Below are positions 42,187 through 51,476 of a stretch of 64,000 nt of DNA, in pieces (position 1 is the stretch's first letter; each line of letters opens with the position of its first letter). This DNA is from Phycisphaerales bacterium. GTDB lineage: Bacteria; Planctomycetota; Phycisphaerae; Phycisphaerales; UBA5793. The position numbers were made by a program, and so were the translations under genes. The notes under the pieces are model-generated. The model did no database searches. It saw only the letters and a list, made by a program, of their open reading frames with translations, and was not told the origin of the DNA. Location: contig JADZAS010000021.1 of assembly GCA_020852515.1 (NCBI GenBank), positions 1-64,000 of the forward strand. Direction: 5' to 3'.

Positions 42187-43446
42187 TCAAGGGAGATTCA
42201 CGGGAACCTTCAGAATCGCCTCCAGAACAATCTCGATCCACCGGTCGCCGATGATGACCACCACCGCCGCCAGCGCGATCCACGGCCCATAGGGAATGTA
42301 GCGCGCAAAGCCCTTGAGCCAGCGGCTCAGAGCCGTGCCGATGAGCATGCCGAGGATGGCCAGGAACGGGGCCAGGAAGAACACGAGGATTGGATCCACC
42401 CAGCCCAGCACCGCGCCCACGCAGGCGAGCATGTGGGCGTCGCCCAGGCCCATGGCTTCCTTGCCGAACGCCACCGTCCCCGCCAGCCGGAAGAGCCAGA
42501 TGAGCCCGGCCCCGACAAGATAACCCATCAGCGAGCCGCCCAGCGAGCCCGCCCACAGCGGCAGGCTGACGCCCGCCCAGTGCGAGCCGATCTTCAGCCC
42601 CAACAGCACGCCGAGCACGATCGGGCCGAGAAAGTCCAGTTCCCACTCCAGCTCGCGCCGCGGGTGGGGGTAGTCGATGATTTCATCGTTTTCCTTGACG
42701 TAGAGATCGAAGTCGAGGAAGGAATAGCGCAACTGGTTGAGGCGGATGAGCGCCGTCGAGATGACGATGCCCAGAGCGCCGCCCAGCGCCGCCGCCAGGC
42801 CAGCCGGGCCCACCAGCGGAATGGTCCACGCGCCCAGGTCAAAGCCATCGGCGCCCGCGGGCATCTGAGAGAGCGGCAGCCGCAGCGATCCGCCCGGCCA
42901 GATGGGCATGATCGCGTGCACGAGCAGGGCCGGCAACGTGACCGCCCAGGTGAGTTCGATGGGGATCGTGTAGGTCCGCAGGTCGATCATCGTCATCGCC
43001 AGCAGCGCCGAAAAGAGAATGCAGTAGAGCAGCGGGATGGGCCAGGTCGCGCTGAGCCCGGGAAAGCGGCCGAGATAGGCCGGCAGCAGTTCGCCGATGA
43101 ACGGCGCCGTCGGCAGGACCATGTACCCCAGCACGAAGATGAGCGTGAAGACCGTGCCGCACAGCGCCTCGATGAGCGGGTACTGGATGCTGATGGGCGC
43201 GCCGCAGTGGCCGCAGCGTCCGCGCAGGCGGATCCAGCCGACCACTGGCAGGTTCTCATACCAGCGCAGTCGCTCGTTGCACACCGGGCAGTGCGACGGC
43301 GGCGAGATGATGTTCTGCCGCGCCGGCAGGCGGAAGATCACGACGTTGAGGAAGCTGCCGACGATTGCGCCCAGCGCAAACACAAACGGCACGTAAACGA
43401 GTTGGTACATCCAGAACGGCCGGAGATACGCGTCGATGCCGTTCAT
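42187..43446 (-). CDS. Prepilin peptidase / N-methyltransferase (A24 family) with a long central insertion
   Basis: Encodes 419 residues from the ATG at 43446, which overlaps the xseB stop (ATGA). The N-terminal methyltransferase part has two CxxC pairs (HCPVC, CGHCG). The peptidase aspartates are in MTMIDLRTYTIP and GLGDAHMLACVGAVLGW. About 150 residues, including DFDLYVKENDEIIDYPHP, separate the two aspartate regions, so it is longer than the usual ~250-290 residues. It processes type IV pilins or pseudopilins. Its link to xseB is positional. Confidence 0.88.
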   Translation of the reverse strand: MNGIDAYLRPFWMYQLVYVPFVFALGAIVGSFLNVVIFRLPARQNIISPPSHCPVCNERLRWYENLPVVGWIRLRGRCGHCGAPISIQYPLIEALCGTVFTLIFVLGYMVLPTAPFIGELLPAYLGRFPGLSATWPIPLLYCILFSALLAMTMIDLRTYTIPIELTWAVTLPALLVHAIMPIWPGGSLRLPLSQMPAGADGFDLGAWTIPLVGPAGLAAALGGALGIVISTALIRLNQLRYSFLDFDLYVKENDEIIDYPHPRRELEWELDFLGPIVLGVLLGLKIGSHWAGVSLPLWAGSLGGSLMGYLVGAGLIWLFRLAGTVAFGKEAMGLGDAHMLACVGAVLGWVDPILVFFLAPFLAILGMLIGTALSRWLKGFARYIPYGPWIALAAVVVIIGDRWIEIVLEAILKVPVNLP

Positions 43447-43739
43447 CGATTCGGCTCGTCCTCGTCCTGGCACTCTTGATCGACCGTCTCGGCGGCGGAG
43501 GCGGCGGTCTCGTCGGCGATCGCCTTGAGGTGCTCGATCTTCTGCTCGGCCCAGCTGATGATGGAGCGGCAGCGCTTGAGCAGCGCCACGCCCCGCTCGT
43601 AATCGGCCAGCGCCTGCTCGAGCGGCGTCTCGCCCGATTCCATCTGGTCGATGATCTGCTCGAGTTCCGTCACCGCCTGCTCGTAGTTGAGCGTCTCGGC
43701 TGCGGACGGCTCGGAAGCGGCATTCTTGCGCTTGGACAT
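43443..43739 (-). CDS. xseB: Exodeoxyribonuclease VII small subunit
   Basis: Encodes 98 residues from the ATG at 43739. NYEQAVTELEQIIDQMESGE and TPLEQALADYERGVALLKRC are the XseB signature. Together with the large subunit it degrades single-stranded DNA. The start lies 10 bp after the xseA stop on the same strand, and the stop overlaps the prepilin peptidase start. Confidence 0.93.
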   Translation of the reverse strand: MSKRKNAASEPSAAETLNYEQAVTELEQIIDQMESGETPLEQALADYERGVALLKRCRSIISWAEQKIEHLKAIADETAASAAETVDQECQDEDEPNR

Positions 43740-43749
43740 GGCATCGACT

Positions 43750-45267
43750 CTACCGGAGGTGATCGAACAGTTCCATCTGGTTCGGTGGCGCCGCGCCACG
43801 CCGCGACCGCCGACGAGCGGGGGCGGCCGGGGGCTGTCCGGGAGAGCCGGCCGCCGGCCGGGGCGGGCGCAGCGCCGAACCCGTCACTTCGCTTTCAATC
43901 GTGCCGTCCGAGACGTTGGTGAGCAGTCGCTGGCCGGGGCCGGCGTCAGCCACAGTGCGCACGACGGTTCCATCGGGCTTGTGGGTGATGGAGTACCCCC
44001 GCGCCAGCACGCGGCGCGGGTCGATGCTCCGCAGTGTGGCGTGCGCGCGGTCGAGGCGGTTGCCCGCGCTGCCGAGGCAGTCAGCCGCTGCGCGATTCAG
44101 CGCCTGCGCCAACGAAGTGGGTTGCGGGCGCCGTTGGCTGATGGTGTGTGCGGCGGCGGCGTGCAGCCGGTGCGCCGCCAGGCCGAGCCGGCGGCCGCGC
44201 TCGACGATGACGCGATCCGGCCGCAGCGGCCCGAGGCGCAGTGCCAGTCGCTGCGCTCGCCTCGCGCGATCGTGCAGCGCTTCGCGCCCGGCGGTGCACA
44301 GCGCCGTCTGCAGCGCGTGCAGTTGCTGAGCCGCGTAGCGCAAGCGATGGCGCAGATGCAGCGACAGGCGCCGCTCGTTCTGGTCGATCTGCGCGAGCAG
44401 TTCGCGCTGATCCGGCGCCAGGCGCATGGCCGCCTGCGTGGGCGTGGCGCAGCGCAGATCGGCAACAAGTTCGGCGATCGTCGTGTCGGTCTCATGCCCG
44501 ATGGCCGCCACCGTCGCAATCGGGCAGGCCCGCAGCGCGTCGGCGACGATGCGCTCGTTGAACGCCCAGAGATCTTCGATCGGACCGCCGCCGCGCGTGA
44601 GCAGCAGGGCATCGACGCGCAGCCGGGCATGGCGTCTTGAGATATGCCGGATCGCGCGGGCGATCTCGCCCGCCGCCTGAGCGCCCTGCACTCGGACATC
44701 GACGACGAGAATCTCGACGGCGGTGCAGCGGCGGCGCATGGTGTCGAGACAGTCCTGCAGCGCAGCACCTTTGGCCGAGGTGATGATCGCCACGCGGCGC
44801 GGGAACATCGGCACCGGCTTCTTGCGCTGTACATCAAAGTAGCCAAGCGCCCGCAACTCTTCGCACAGCGCGCGAAAGCGGAGCTCAAGGGCCCCGGCCC
44901 CGATGGGCTCGAGCGAATCGACATACAGCTGCGTCTGCCCCTGCGGGCCGTAGTGCTGGATGGCGCCTTTGGCGACGACCGACAGGCCGTCCTTGGCGTC
45001 GAAGCCGAACTTGCCCGCTTTGCTCGCCCACGCGACGCACTTGAGCACCGCCGTCTCATCCTTGAGCGAGAAGTACCAGTGCCCGCGGCGCGAGAGATTG
45101 CTGATCTCGCCCACCACGCTGACCTTGCGCGGCAGGTGGTCGACCAGCGCCTGGTTAATGAGTTCAGTGACCTGCGAAACGCTGAGCGGCGCCTCGCCGA
45201 CGGCGCGCTTGGACGCCGCAGCTTCGCCGCCGCGCACGCGATCAGGATCGAAGGGAAGTCGTGACAT
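43750..45267 (-). CDS. xseA: Exodeoxyribonuclease VII large subunit
   Basis: Encodes 505 residues from the ATG at 45267. An N-terminal OB fold (VVGEISNLSRRGHWYFSLKD) precedes the catalytic core (VAIITSAKGAALQDCLDTM, LLTRGGGPIEDLWAFNERIV, AAIGHETDTTIAELVADLRC) and a helical region, ending with the ARGYSITHKPDGTVVR segment. The last ~60 residues are Pro/Arg-rich. Pairs with xseB. Confidence 0.94.
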   Translation of the reverse strand: MSRLPFDPDRVRGGEAAASKRAVGEAPLSVSQVTELINQALVDHLPRKVSVVGEISNLSRRGHWYFSLKDETAVLKCVAWASKAGKFGFDAKDGLSVVAKGAIQHYGPQGQTQLYVDSLEPIGAGALELRFRALCEELRALGYFDVQRKKPVPMFPRRVAIITSAKGAALQDCLDTMRRRCTAVEILVVDVRVQGAQAAGEIARAIRHISRRHARLRVDALLLTRGGGPIEDLWAFNERIVADALRACPIATVAAIGHETDTTIAELVADLRCATPTQAAMRLAPDQRELLAQIDQNERRLSLHLRHRLRYAAQQLHALQTALCTAGREALHDRARRAQRLALRLGPLRPDRVIVERGRRLGLAAHRLHAAAAHTISQRRPQPTSLAQALNRAAADCLGSAGNRLDRAHATLRSIDPRRVLARGYSITHKPDGTVVRTVADAGPGQRLLTNVSDGTIESEVTGSALRPPRPAAGSPGQPPAAPARRRSRRGAAPPNQMELFDHLR

Positions 45268-45276
45268 CAGGCTTCG

Positions 45277-45357
45277 CCGCAAAGAGGCACAGAAGACTCA
45301 GAATGAAAGACCCTGAATCCGAGCATTCTTTCTTGCGCCTTGTGTGCCTCTTCGCGG
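45277..45357. repeat. Dispersed element with inverted ends, copy 2
   Basis: Arms CCGCAAAGAGGCACA (45277-45291) and TGTGCCTCTTCGCGG (45343-45357) pair with one mismatch. It lies between purC and xseA, both on the minus strand. Confidence 0.8.
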
Positions 45358-45363
45358 CTGATC

Positions 45364-46299
45364 TCAGCTGAACAACTTGTCGTGTGCTTCCTGATACTTG
45401 GCGATGGTGTTGCGCACGATGTCTGCTGGAATCTCCGGCCCCGGCGGGGTCTTGTCCCACTTCCCGGCAGCGACCAGCGTTTCGAGGTGGTTGCGCACGT
45501 ACTGCTTGTCGAAACTCTCCTGGTCGCGGCCGGGTTCGTACTTGTCCAGCGGCCAGAAGCGGCTGCTGTCGGGCGTGAGCACTTCGTCGATGAGCAGCAG
45601 TTCATCCGTGACGTTGCCCTTGGCGTCGATGGCGTGGCCGAACTCGAACTTGGTGTCGGCGATGATGATGCCGCGCGCTTTCGCATAGTCGTGCGCCTGC
45701 TTGTAGAGATCGAGCGTGATCTTCCGCAGGCGGGTCATGAGACCTTCGCCGACGAGTTCGCAGGCGCGCTCGAAGGTGATGTTCTCATCGTGGCCGACGT
45801 CTTCCTTGGTGGCGGGGGTAAAGATCGGCTCGGGCAGTTTGTCGCACTGCCTGAGGCCCGCAGGCAATTTGATGCCGCAGACGGTGCCGTCCTTCTTGTA
45901 CTCTTTCCAACCAGAGCCGGTGATGTAGCCCCGCGCGACGCATTCGATCAGCACGACCTTGCTGCGACGGCAGACCATGATGCTGCCGTCAAGCGCCTTG
46001 CGGTCGGCCTCGGAGACGGGTAGGTCAGAGCTGGCGGTGCTGAGCACGTGATGCTTGATGCCCAGCGGAGCCTGCTTCTCGATCCAGCGGAACCACTTCA
46101 TGCTGATGGACGTGAGCAGACGGCCCTTGCCGGGAAAGGCCGTGGGCATGACGACGTCGTAGGCGCTCAGGCGGTCGGTGGCGACGATGAGCAGGCGCGG
46201 CCGGCCGGCGGAGTCGGCGGGGAGTTCGTAGATGTCGCGGACCTTGCCCTGGCGGCGGTTGGGCAGGGGGAGATCGGTCTTGTAGAGTGCGTTGGTCAT
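45364..46299 (-). CDS. purC: Phosphoribosylaminoimidazole-succinocarboxamide synthase (SAICAR synthase)
   Basis: Encodes 311 residues from the ATG at 46299, the longer purC type. Signatures: GKVRDIYELP, VATDRLSAYDVVMPT, KHHVLSTASSDLPVSE, VVLIECVARGYITGSGWKEY, IADTKFEFGHA and LLIDEVLTPDSSRFW. It adds aspartate to CAIR in purine synthesis. Complete and monocistronic-looking. Confidence 0.95.
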   Translation of the reverse strand: MTNALYKTDLPLPNRRQGKVRDIYELPADSAGRPRLLIVATDRLSAYDVVMPTAFPGKGRLLTSISMKWFRWIEKQAPLGIKHHVLSTASSDLPVSEADRKALDGSIMVCRRSKVVLIECVARGYITGSGWKEYKKDGTVCGIKLPAGLRQCDKLPEPIFTPATKEDVGHDENITFERACELVGEGLMTRLRKITLDLYKQAHDYAKARGIIIADTKFEFGHAIDAKGNVTDELLLIDEVLTPDSSRFWPLDKYEPGRDQESFDKQYVRNHLETLVAAGKWDKTPPGPEIPADIVRNTIAKYQEAHDKLFS

Positions 46300-46739
46300 G
46301 GGTGAAATGTATGCCTCGATCGGCCGCGCGGCCCAGCGCCTCGCCGCCAAGGCAAACGGCGTGCCCCGAACGGTTCAGCCTCGCCGCGCCGGCGAAGAAA
46401 GTGCGTGGCAAAAGCCGTGCCGCGCACGGAATCGCACCACGGGGCGCACCCATGCGCGCTCGCGGCGAGCCGCTCTGGGAGAAAAAGTGACCGCGCCCGT
46501 GCGCGCGGAGGCGCGCCTTTGACCTATCGTGCCAGATCGCGGCCCAATGCCCGACGATTTCGAACGATTTTCGTCGAATTCCGCGCGCCGGATGGGCGTG
46601 TGAACGAGCTTTCATGCGGTTTTGAGAGCACCAGCGCACAAAGCGCGCCGACCCCGGTGCGCCGCCGTGCGCGATGCGACGGGAGGGCGATGCGCTGTGG
46701 CCCTGTGCGCGCAAGCGTGCGCTTCGGTCGGCGGGCTGG
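46300..46739. other. Gene-free GC-rich stretch
   Basis: 440 bp between purC and an exported unknown. Short possible reading frames exist on the plus strand but lack ribosome sites and family features. GC-rich partial palindromes occur near 46485-46515. Confidence 0.4.
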
Positions 46740-47693
46740 TTACCGATCCTGACCGGCCTGCCCGACGCGCTCGATCTCTCGGTCGAACAGGATTCCCGCG
46801 AGGAACACAGCCGATTCGTCGGCTACCTTGTCCTCCGCATCATCCCATTCGAATCGAATTCCTATCCCGCCGTCGCGCACTCCGATGCCAAGTGCGTCCA
46901 AGTCAAGCCAGTTCAGACGTACATTGCATCCGCCGGTGCCATCTGGCGCCACGTCGGTGGGGAACATGATGATTTCACTGCCGGATGGATGCTTCAGGCG
47001 AATGATCGTGCCGCGCAGTTCTTTATCCTTTGCCTCAAAGCCTTCGCGAATGTACATCGCGAAGACGATGCTGACGAGTTCATCAGTTGTTTTCGCCTTC
47101 GTCCAGCACTGCGATTCGGCGGTCAGAGCCAGATCAAGCAGTTCGCGATCTTTCATCTTGCGCAGCGATAAGAAAGCCTGACGATACGCTGCCTTACTGT
47201 CAATTGAGTCGGGATCGCCATCTCCCAAAGCCGCCAGTGTCGCTCTCGTCGCCTTCCAGTCGGTGGAAGACCAATAGCGATCGAGGCGATTGCGACCTTC
47301 ATCGATCGGATTACCCTCCTCGTCCTGCTCAGGGACCGGGCTGAAGCTGATGAAACTGCACGCCTCGAAACGGAATGACATGACGTCAAGTTCGGAAGCG
47401 GATCTGACGCTGATTACATTGACAGATCGCGGAGCGTGATAGTCGTGCGCTCGGGTGCTCACCACGATCCGATCCGAGTTCGGCGCCGCTTCTTCAGCCG
47501 GCACGATGGCGTAGTCGATTGACTTGTATGGCGCTTTCTCGAGCATCGCCGCGACGCGCGGGTCGCGCGACAGGATCGTGCGGGCCTGTTCGACCGAGAG
47601 TGTTGCCTCTGGCGGCGGCGCTGCCGGCGGTGGGGCGGTGACGGCAGTGAGCAACCAAACCAGCGGCAGCACGCCATGCATCGCATTCCACAT
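46740..47693 (-). CDS. Exported hypothetical protein
   Basis: Encodes 317 residues from the ATG at 47693; the frame stays open far upstream but that part opposes the GH10-like gene and is not coding. A signal peptide (GVLPLVWLLTAVTAPPPAAP) is followed by a mixed domain (FRFEACSFISFSPVPEQDEE, RLKHPSGSEIIMFPTDVAPD). The acidic C-terminal part is unrecognised. Codon use fits the host. Confidence 0.6.
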   Translation of the reverse strand: MWNAMHGVLPLVWLLTAVTAPPPAAPPPEATLSVEQARTILSRDPRVAAMLEKAPYKSIDYAIVPAEEAAPNSDRIVVSTRAHDYHAPRSVNVISVRSASELDVMSFRFEACSFISFSPVPEQDEEGNPIDEGRNRLDRYWSSTDWKATRATLAALGDGDPDSIDSKAAYRQAFLSLRKMKDRELLDLALTAESQCWTKAKTTDELVSIVFAMYIREGFEAKDKELRGTIIRLKHPSGSEIIMFPTDVAPDGTGGCNVRLNWLDLDALGIGVRDGGIGIRFEWDDAEDKVADESAVFLAGILFDREIERVGQAGQDR

Positions 47694-47975
47694 CGGCGAG
47701 TCTCCCTCTTGATGGCTATGAGCGATGACCATTCTACCGGGGTGGTGCGCATCGCCGCCGATGATCGAGGCGTGTGCGGCGATTTCGTCACCCGGGGTCG
47801 TCACCCAAATGCCGGGCGTGCGCAAAGCCTTGTCCCGACCTGCGCACGGCAGCGGCATCGGTCTCACAAGCCCTCGCCCCTGCGCGGCTACAATCGGCTG
47901 CCCGGCCGATGCTGGGGTCCGCGCGGGCCCGGCCCGGCTCACCGCGACCATCCCAGACGGCTGGAGCGTTCCCGG

Positions 47976-49580
47976 ATGCTTGTGTATTCCGTTTACGACG
48001 GACAACAACCCGCCGCCGACTTTCCCTTGCAGCAGGCTCACCTCATCGGCGCCAACGACATCGGCGTGCAGGGCGACGTCACCTTCCGCGAGGGCATGAT
48101 CCAGTGCGACAAGCGCTCGCCCGAGTCCGCCTCGCTCGTGCTGCTCATCGACGCCGGAGAGCACGGCCGGCTCATGCTGCCGACCTGCCTGCTGCCGGAT
48201 CGCGAAGAGCCGTACCTCCTCTATCTCGAACTCGCCCGGCACCGCATCAAGATGTTCATCGTCAAACTCGAAGACTGGATGCTCTTCGAACTTGAAGAGG
48301 ATCACCCGATCATCAGGCAGTGGGCCGCGGCCCGCGACCTGTTCACGCAGGCGCTGAGTCTCGAATCGACCGATCCTCCCAAGGCGCAGGAACTCGCCCG
48401 GCAGGCGCTCATCCAGGCCATCGCCGCGGGTGAGAAGCTGACCTTCATGCACGCGGACATCCTGCTGGCCAAGCGATTCGCCAACCGAGGCGAGCCGGCG
48501 CCGGCGCTGGGGGTGCGGACGTACCAGAGCCAGTTCGCCGAACCGCTCACCGAGATCATCACGCGCGACTTTGATTTCATCTCGGCGCCGATCCGCTGGC
48601 GCGAGGTCGAGCCGGAGGAGGGGGAATACGACTGGAGCAAGTTCGACCGGTGGATCGAGTGGGCGGGCAAGAGCAAGTTCCCCGTGATGCTCGGGCCGAT
48701 CATCGACTTTCGCGCCCTGAGCGTGCCCGAGTGGCTCTACATCTGGGAGCACGACTACGACACGCTCTACGACCTGCTGCACGAGCACATCGAGGCGATC
48801 GTCAAGCGCTACCGCTCGTCGGTCTCGATCTGGAACATCGCCTCGTCGCTGCACATCAACGAGAGTTTCACCTTGGCGTACGACCAGTTGATGGATCTGA
48901 CGCGCATGGCCACGGGGTTGGTCAAGACGCTGCACCCGCAGGGGCGGACGCTCGTCGAGGTGACCGAGCCCTTCGGCGAGTACTTCTCGGGGCATCCGCG
49001 CTCGGTGCCGCCGATCGTCTACGCGGAGATGATCGCGCAGTCGGGATTCAAACTCGACATGGTGGGCATCAACCTGCAGTTCGGCCACCACGAGCGCGGG
49101 CAGGCGACGCGCGATTTCATGCAGATCAGTTCGATCCTCGACTCGCTGCTCTATCTCGAGTTCCCGGTGGTGGTGACGGGAATGGGCGGGCCGAGCCACC
49201 GGCCGGCGCGGAATGCGAAGGCGCAAGCGGCCGGGGAAGGCGAGGCGAAAAAGAATGCGGAGGCTGCGGGCGAAGAGCCTGACGCAGCGGGGTATTACCG
49301 CGAGCCGTGGACGCCGGTGCGGCAGGCGGAGTGGCTGCGCAAGGCAATGTCGATCGCGCTGAGCAAGCCGTTCGTCGAGTCGGCGGTGTGCCACGAACTC
49401 TTCGACCACCAGTCGGCGGAACTGCCGGGCGCGGGGCTCATTTCCTCGATGGGCCGCCCCAAGCCGGCGCTGACGGCGATGGGCGATCTGCACCGCGAAC
49501 TGCGGCGGCGCATCTTGCGCTGCTCGCTGCCCAGCGAGCGCGACTGGGTCGTCAGCGTCCCCGCCGAGGATGAGCAGTGA
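47976..49580 (+). CDS. GH10 xylanase-fold protein lacking catalytic glutamates
   Basis: Encodes 534 residues from the ATG at 47976 (GGAG in front). Residues ~185-410 follow the GH10 barrel: FDFISAPIRWREVEPEEGEY, LHEHIEAIVKRYRSSVSIWN, SGFKLDMVGINLQFGHH. The position of the acid/base glutamate (after WDVVN in active enzymes) is S291 within WNIASS, and the nucleophile site (ITELD) is VTGMGG (G402). The WH pair of the first barrel strand is also missing. No signal peptide. It is therefore probably not an active xylanase; it may bind carbohydrate or have changed activity. The N-terminal ~180 residues are unrecognised. Confidence 0.75.
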   Translation: MLVYSVYDGQQPAADFPLQQAHLIGANDIGVQGDVTFREGMIQCDKRSPESASLVLLIDAGEHGRLMLPTCLLPDREEPYLLYLELARHRIKMFIVKLEDWMLFELEEDHPIIRQWAAARDLFTQALSLESTDPPKAQELARQALIQAIAAGEKLTFMHADILLAKRFANRGEPAPALGVRTYQSQFAEPLTEIITRDFDFISAPIRWREVEPEEGEYDWSKFDRWIEWAGKSKFPVMLGPIIDFRALSVPEWLYIWEHDYDTLYDLLHEHIEAIVKRYRSSVSIWNIASSLHINESFTLAYDQLMDLTRMATGLVKTLHPQGRTLVEVTEPFGEYFSGHPRSVPPIVYAEMIAQSGFKLDMVGINLQFGHHERGQATRDFMQISSILDSLLYLEFPVVVTGMGGPSHRPARNAKAQAAGEGEAKKNAEAAGEEPDAAGYYREPWTPVRQAEWLRKAMSIALSKPFVESAVCHELFDHQSAELPGAGLISSMGRPKPALTAMGDLHRELRRRILRCSLPSERDWVVSVPAEDEQ

Positions 49581-49948
49581 CACCAGAGCAGGACGACGGC
49601 GCGATGCCCGTCCAGTGGGCGGTGGCGGCTGGCGTGCTGCTGATCCTGGCGTGCGCCATGGCCTGGCTCGCGGCGTCTCGTCCGATTCACGTGTCAACGC
49701 TTGCCGCGGACCACCCGCAGATCGCGCCGCCCGACATGCGGCTGGATCTCAATACGGCCAGCGCTGCGCAACTGCAGGCGCTGCCGCGCATCGGCCCGGC
49801 GATGGCCGAGCGCATCGTGGCCGATCGCGAAGCGAATGGGCCGTTCACGTCGCTCGATGATCTGCAGCGCGTCAACGGCGTCGGCGACCGGACGGTTGAA
49901 CTCATTGCGCCGCACGTGTTTGTCTCACCTGCGCAGGCGGGGCGCTAG
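49577..49948 (+). CDS. ComEA-like helix-hairpin-helix protein
   Basis: Encodes 123 residues from a GTG overlapping the previous stop (GTGA). One membrane span (WAVAAGVLLILACAMAWLAA) precedes a tandem helix-hairpin-helix (LDLNTASAAQLQALPRIGPA, GPFTSLDDLQRVNGVGDRTV). This is the ComEA layout, a DNA-binding protein of the competence uptake system; no other competence gene is near. Confidence 0.85.
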   Translation: MTPEQDDGAMPVQWAVAAGVLLILACAMAWLAASRPIHVSTLAADHPQIAPPDMRLDLNTASAAQLQALPRIGPAMAERIVADREANGPFTSLDDLQRVNGVGDRTVELIAPHVFVSPAQAGR

Positions 49949-50126
49949 TTCGTTCAGTTGTGGTTCGGACCGCGAACTCCTGTTGACTCGACCGCCTCGC
50001 TTCACTTTGATGACGCTCCGACTTCTTGCGCGAGCCATCGACCGATGTCCGGGCGAGCGCGTCAGAGGCGAGAGTGGCGCTGTATTGAACAATCGATTGC
50101 CGCCCGGCGGCTGAAAGGGGATCAGG

Positions 50127-51404
50127 ATGAAATTGCGCGCTATGAGCACGTGTGCGGGAATGCTCGGAGGCGCTGCGCTTTGCGCAGCTGCGATGGGCCA
50201 GGCGTACACGGTGACGGACCTGAACATGACCAACGCATACGGCATCAACAACAACGGGCAGGTATGCGGCAGCACGCTGAACTATCGGCCCGGTCGGTGG
50301 ACCGCAGGCGTCGTGCTCGACCTGGGCACCTTCGGCGGCTCGGAGGGATACGCCGACAAGATCAACGACTCGGGGCACGTATGCGGAGCGGCTGATCTGG
50401 CCAACGGCAATCGCGTCGCGTTCTTCTACGACGGATCGCTGCACAACCTCGGCACGCTCGGCGGGACGGAAAGCGACGGCCGCGCGCTGAACAACTCGGG
50501 CATCATCGTCGGCGGCGCGTGGACCGCCGGGAACGCGCTCTTCCGGCCGTTCCGATACCAGAACAGCCAGATGGTCGATCTCGGCAGTTTCGGCGGCACG
50601 TACACGGCCGCGGAGGGCATCAATGACTTCGGCGTGATCGTCGGCTGGTCAGACTACAACAGCGTCAGCAGCCGGCGGGCGTTCCGCTACGAAAACAACC
50701 AGATGGTGGACCTCGGCACGCTCGGCGGGATCAGCGTGGCCAACGACATCAACAACGGCGGTCGCATCGTCGGCTACTCGGAGAACGCGCAGGACCGGGC
50801 CCGGGCGTTCGTGTACACGAACAACCAGATGTACAACCTCGGCGTGTTGCCGGGCGAGACGACGAGTTATGCCGATGCGATCAACAACAAGAACCAGATC
50901 GTCGGCCGCAGCGGCGGGGACATCGCGACGATCTACCAGCCCACGGGCCCCAAGAATCTGAATGACTTCATCGCGCCCAACTCCGGCTGGAACCTGCGCC
51001 GCGCCCAGGACATCAACGACAGCGGGCAGATCGTCGGACTGGCGTACAAGAACGGCCAGAACCGCGCGTTTCTGCTGACGCCGATCCAACTGCAGCTGGC
51101 CAATCCCGTGCCGGGTCTGCCAGGCCAGAACAACACGTTCACCATCAGCGCGTGCACGCCCGGCAAGCGCGTCTATCTCACCTACAGCCTGCAGGCGGGC
51201 ACGACGAACATCGAGGCGTACTGCTACGGCGTGTCGCTGGACCTCCGCCAGCCGGTCGTGGCCGGCAGCGCGATCGCCAACAACAACGGCGTGGCGACGT
51301 TCGTGGGTTTCACGCCCAATGGTGCGGCGGGTCGCACGGTGCGCTACCAGGCGCTCGAACTGGACAGTTGCCGCAAGACCAATCGCGTGGACTGGACGTA
51401 TTGA
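50127..51404 (+). CDS. Exported HAF-repeat protein
   Basis: Encodes 425 residues. A signal peptide (CAGMLGGAALCAAAMGQAY) is followed by repeats of the HAF type: DLGTFGG, NLGTLGG, DLGSFGG, DLGTLGG, each ~45 residues apart and paired with INNNG/INDSG and IVG segments. About 110 C-terminal residues form a different, beta-rich part (VPGLPGQNNTFTISACTPGK). HAF proteins form a propeller-like extracellular structure of unknown use; the abundance of such proteins fits planctomycetes. Confidence 0.82.
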   Translation: MKLRAMSTCAGMLGGAALCAAAMGQAYTVTDLNMTNAYGINNNGQVCGSTLNYRPGRWTAGVVLDLGTFGGSEGYADKINDSGHVCGAADLANGNRVAFFYDGSLHNLGTLGGTESDGRALNNSGIIVGGAWTAGNALFRPFRYQNSQMVDLGSFGGTYTAAEGINDFGVIVGWSDYNSVSSRRAFRYENNQMVDLGTLGGISVANDINNGGRIVGYSENAQDRARAFVYTNNQMYNLGVLPGETTSYADAINNKNQIVGRSGGDIATIYQPTGPKNLNDFIAPNSGWNLRRAQDINDSGQIVGLAYKNGQNRAFLLTPIQLQLANPVPGLPGQNNTFTISACTPGKRVYLTYSLQAGTTNIEAYCYGVSLDLRQPVVAGSAIANNNGVATFVGFTPNGAAGRTVRYQALELDSCRKTNRVDWTY

Positions 51405-51433
51405 GAGCCGACGAGATTGGCTGACTGATCAAG

Positions 51434-51465
51434 GGCCGGACTCATCATGAGTCCGGCCTATTTTC
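51434..51465 (+). terminator. Strong Rho-independent terminator of the HAF gene
   Basis: GGCCGGACTC and GAGTCCGGCC form a perfect 10-bp stem around ATCAT, followed by TATTTT. It lies 30 bp after the HAF stop and before the convergent sigma-54 regulator. Confidence 0.85.
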
Positions 51466-51476
51466 GTCGCATCGGT

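Noticed and set aside
41320-43479. A 719-residue plus-strand frame
   Set aside because: It is antisense to the OmpA-type lipoprotein and prepilin peptidase.
46740-49697. A 985-residue minus-strand protein
   Set aside because: Only the last 317 residues look like protein with a signal peptide; the rest is antisense to the GH10-like gene.
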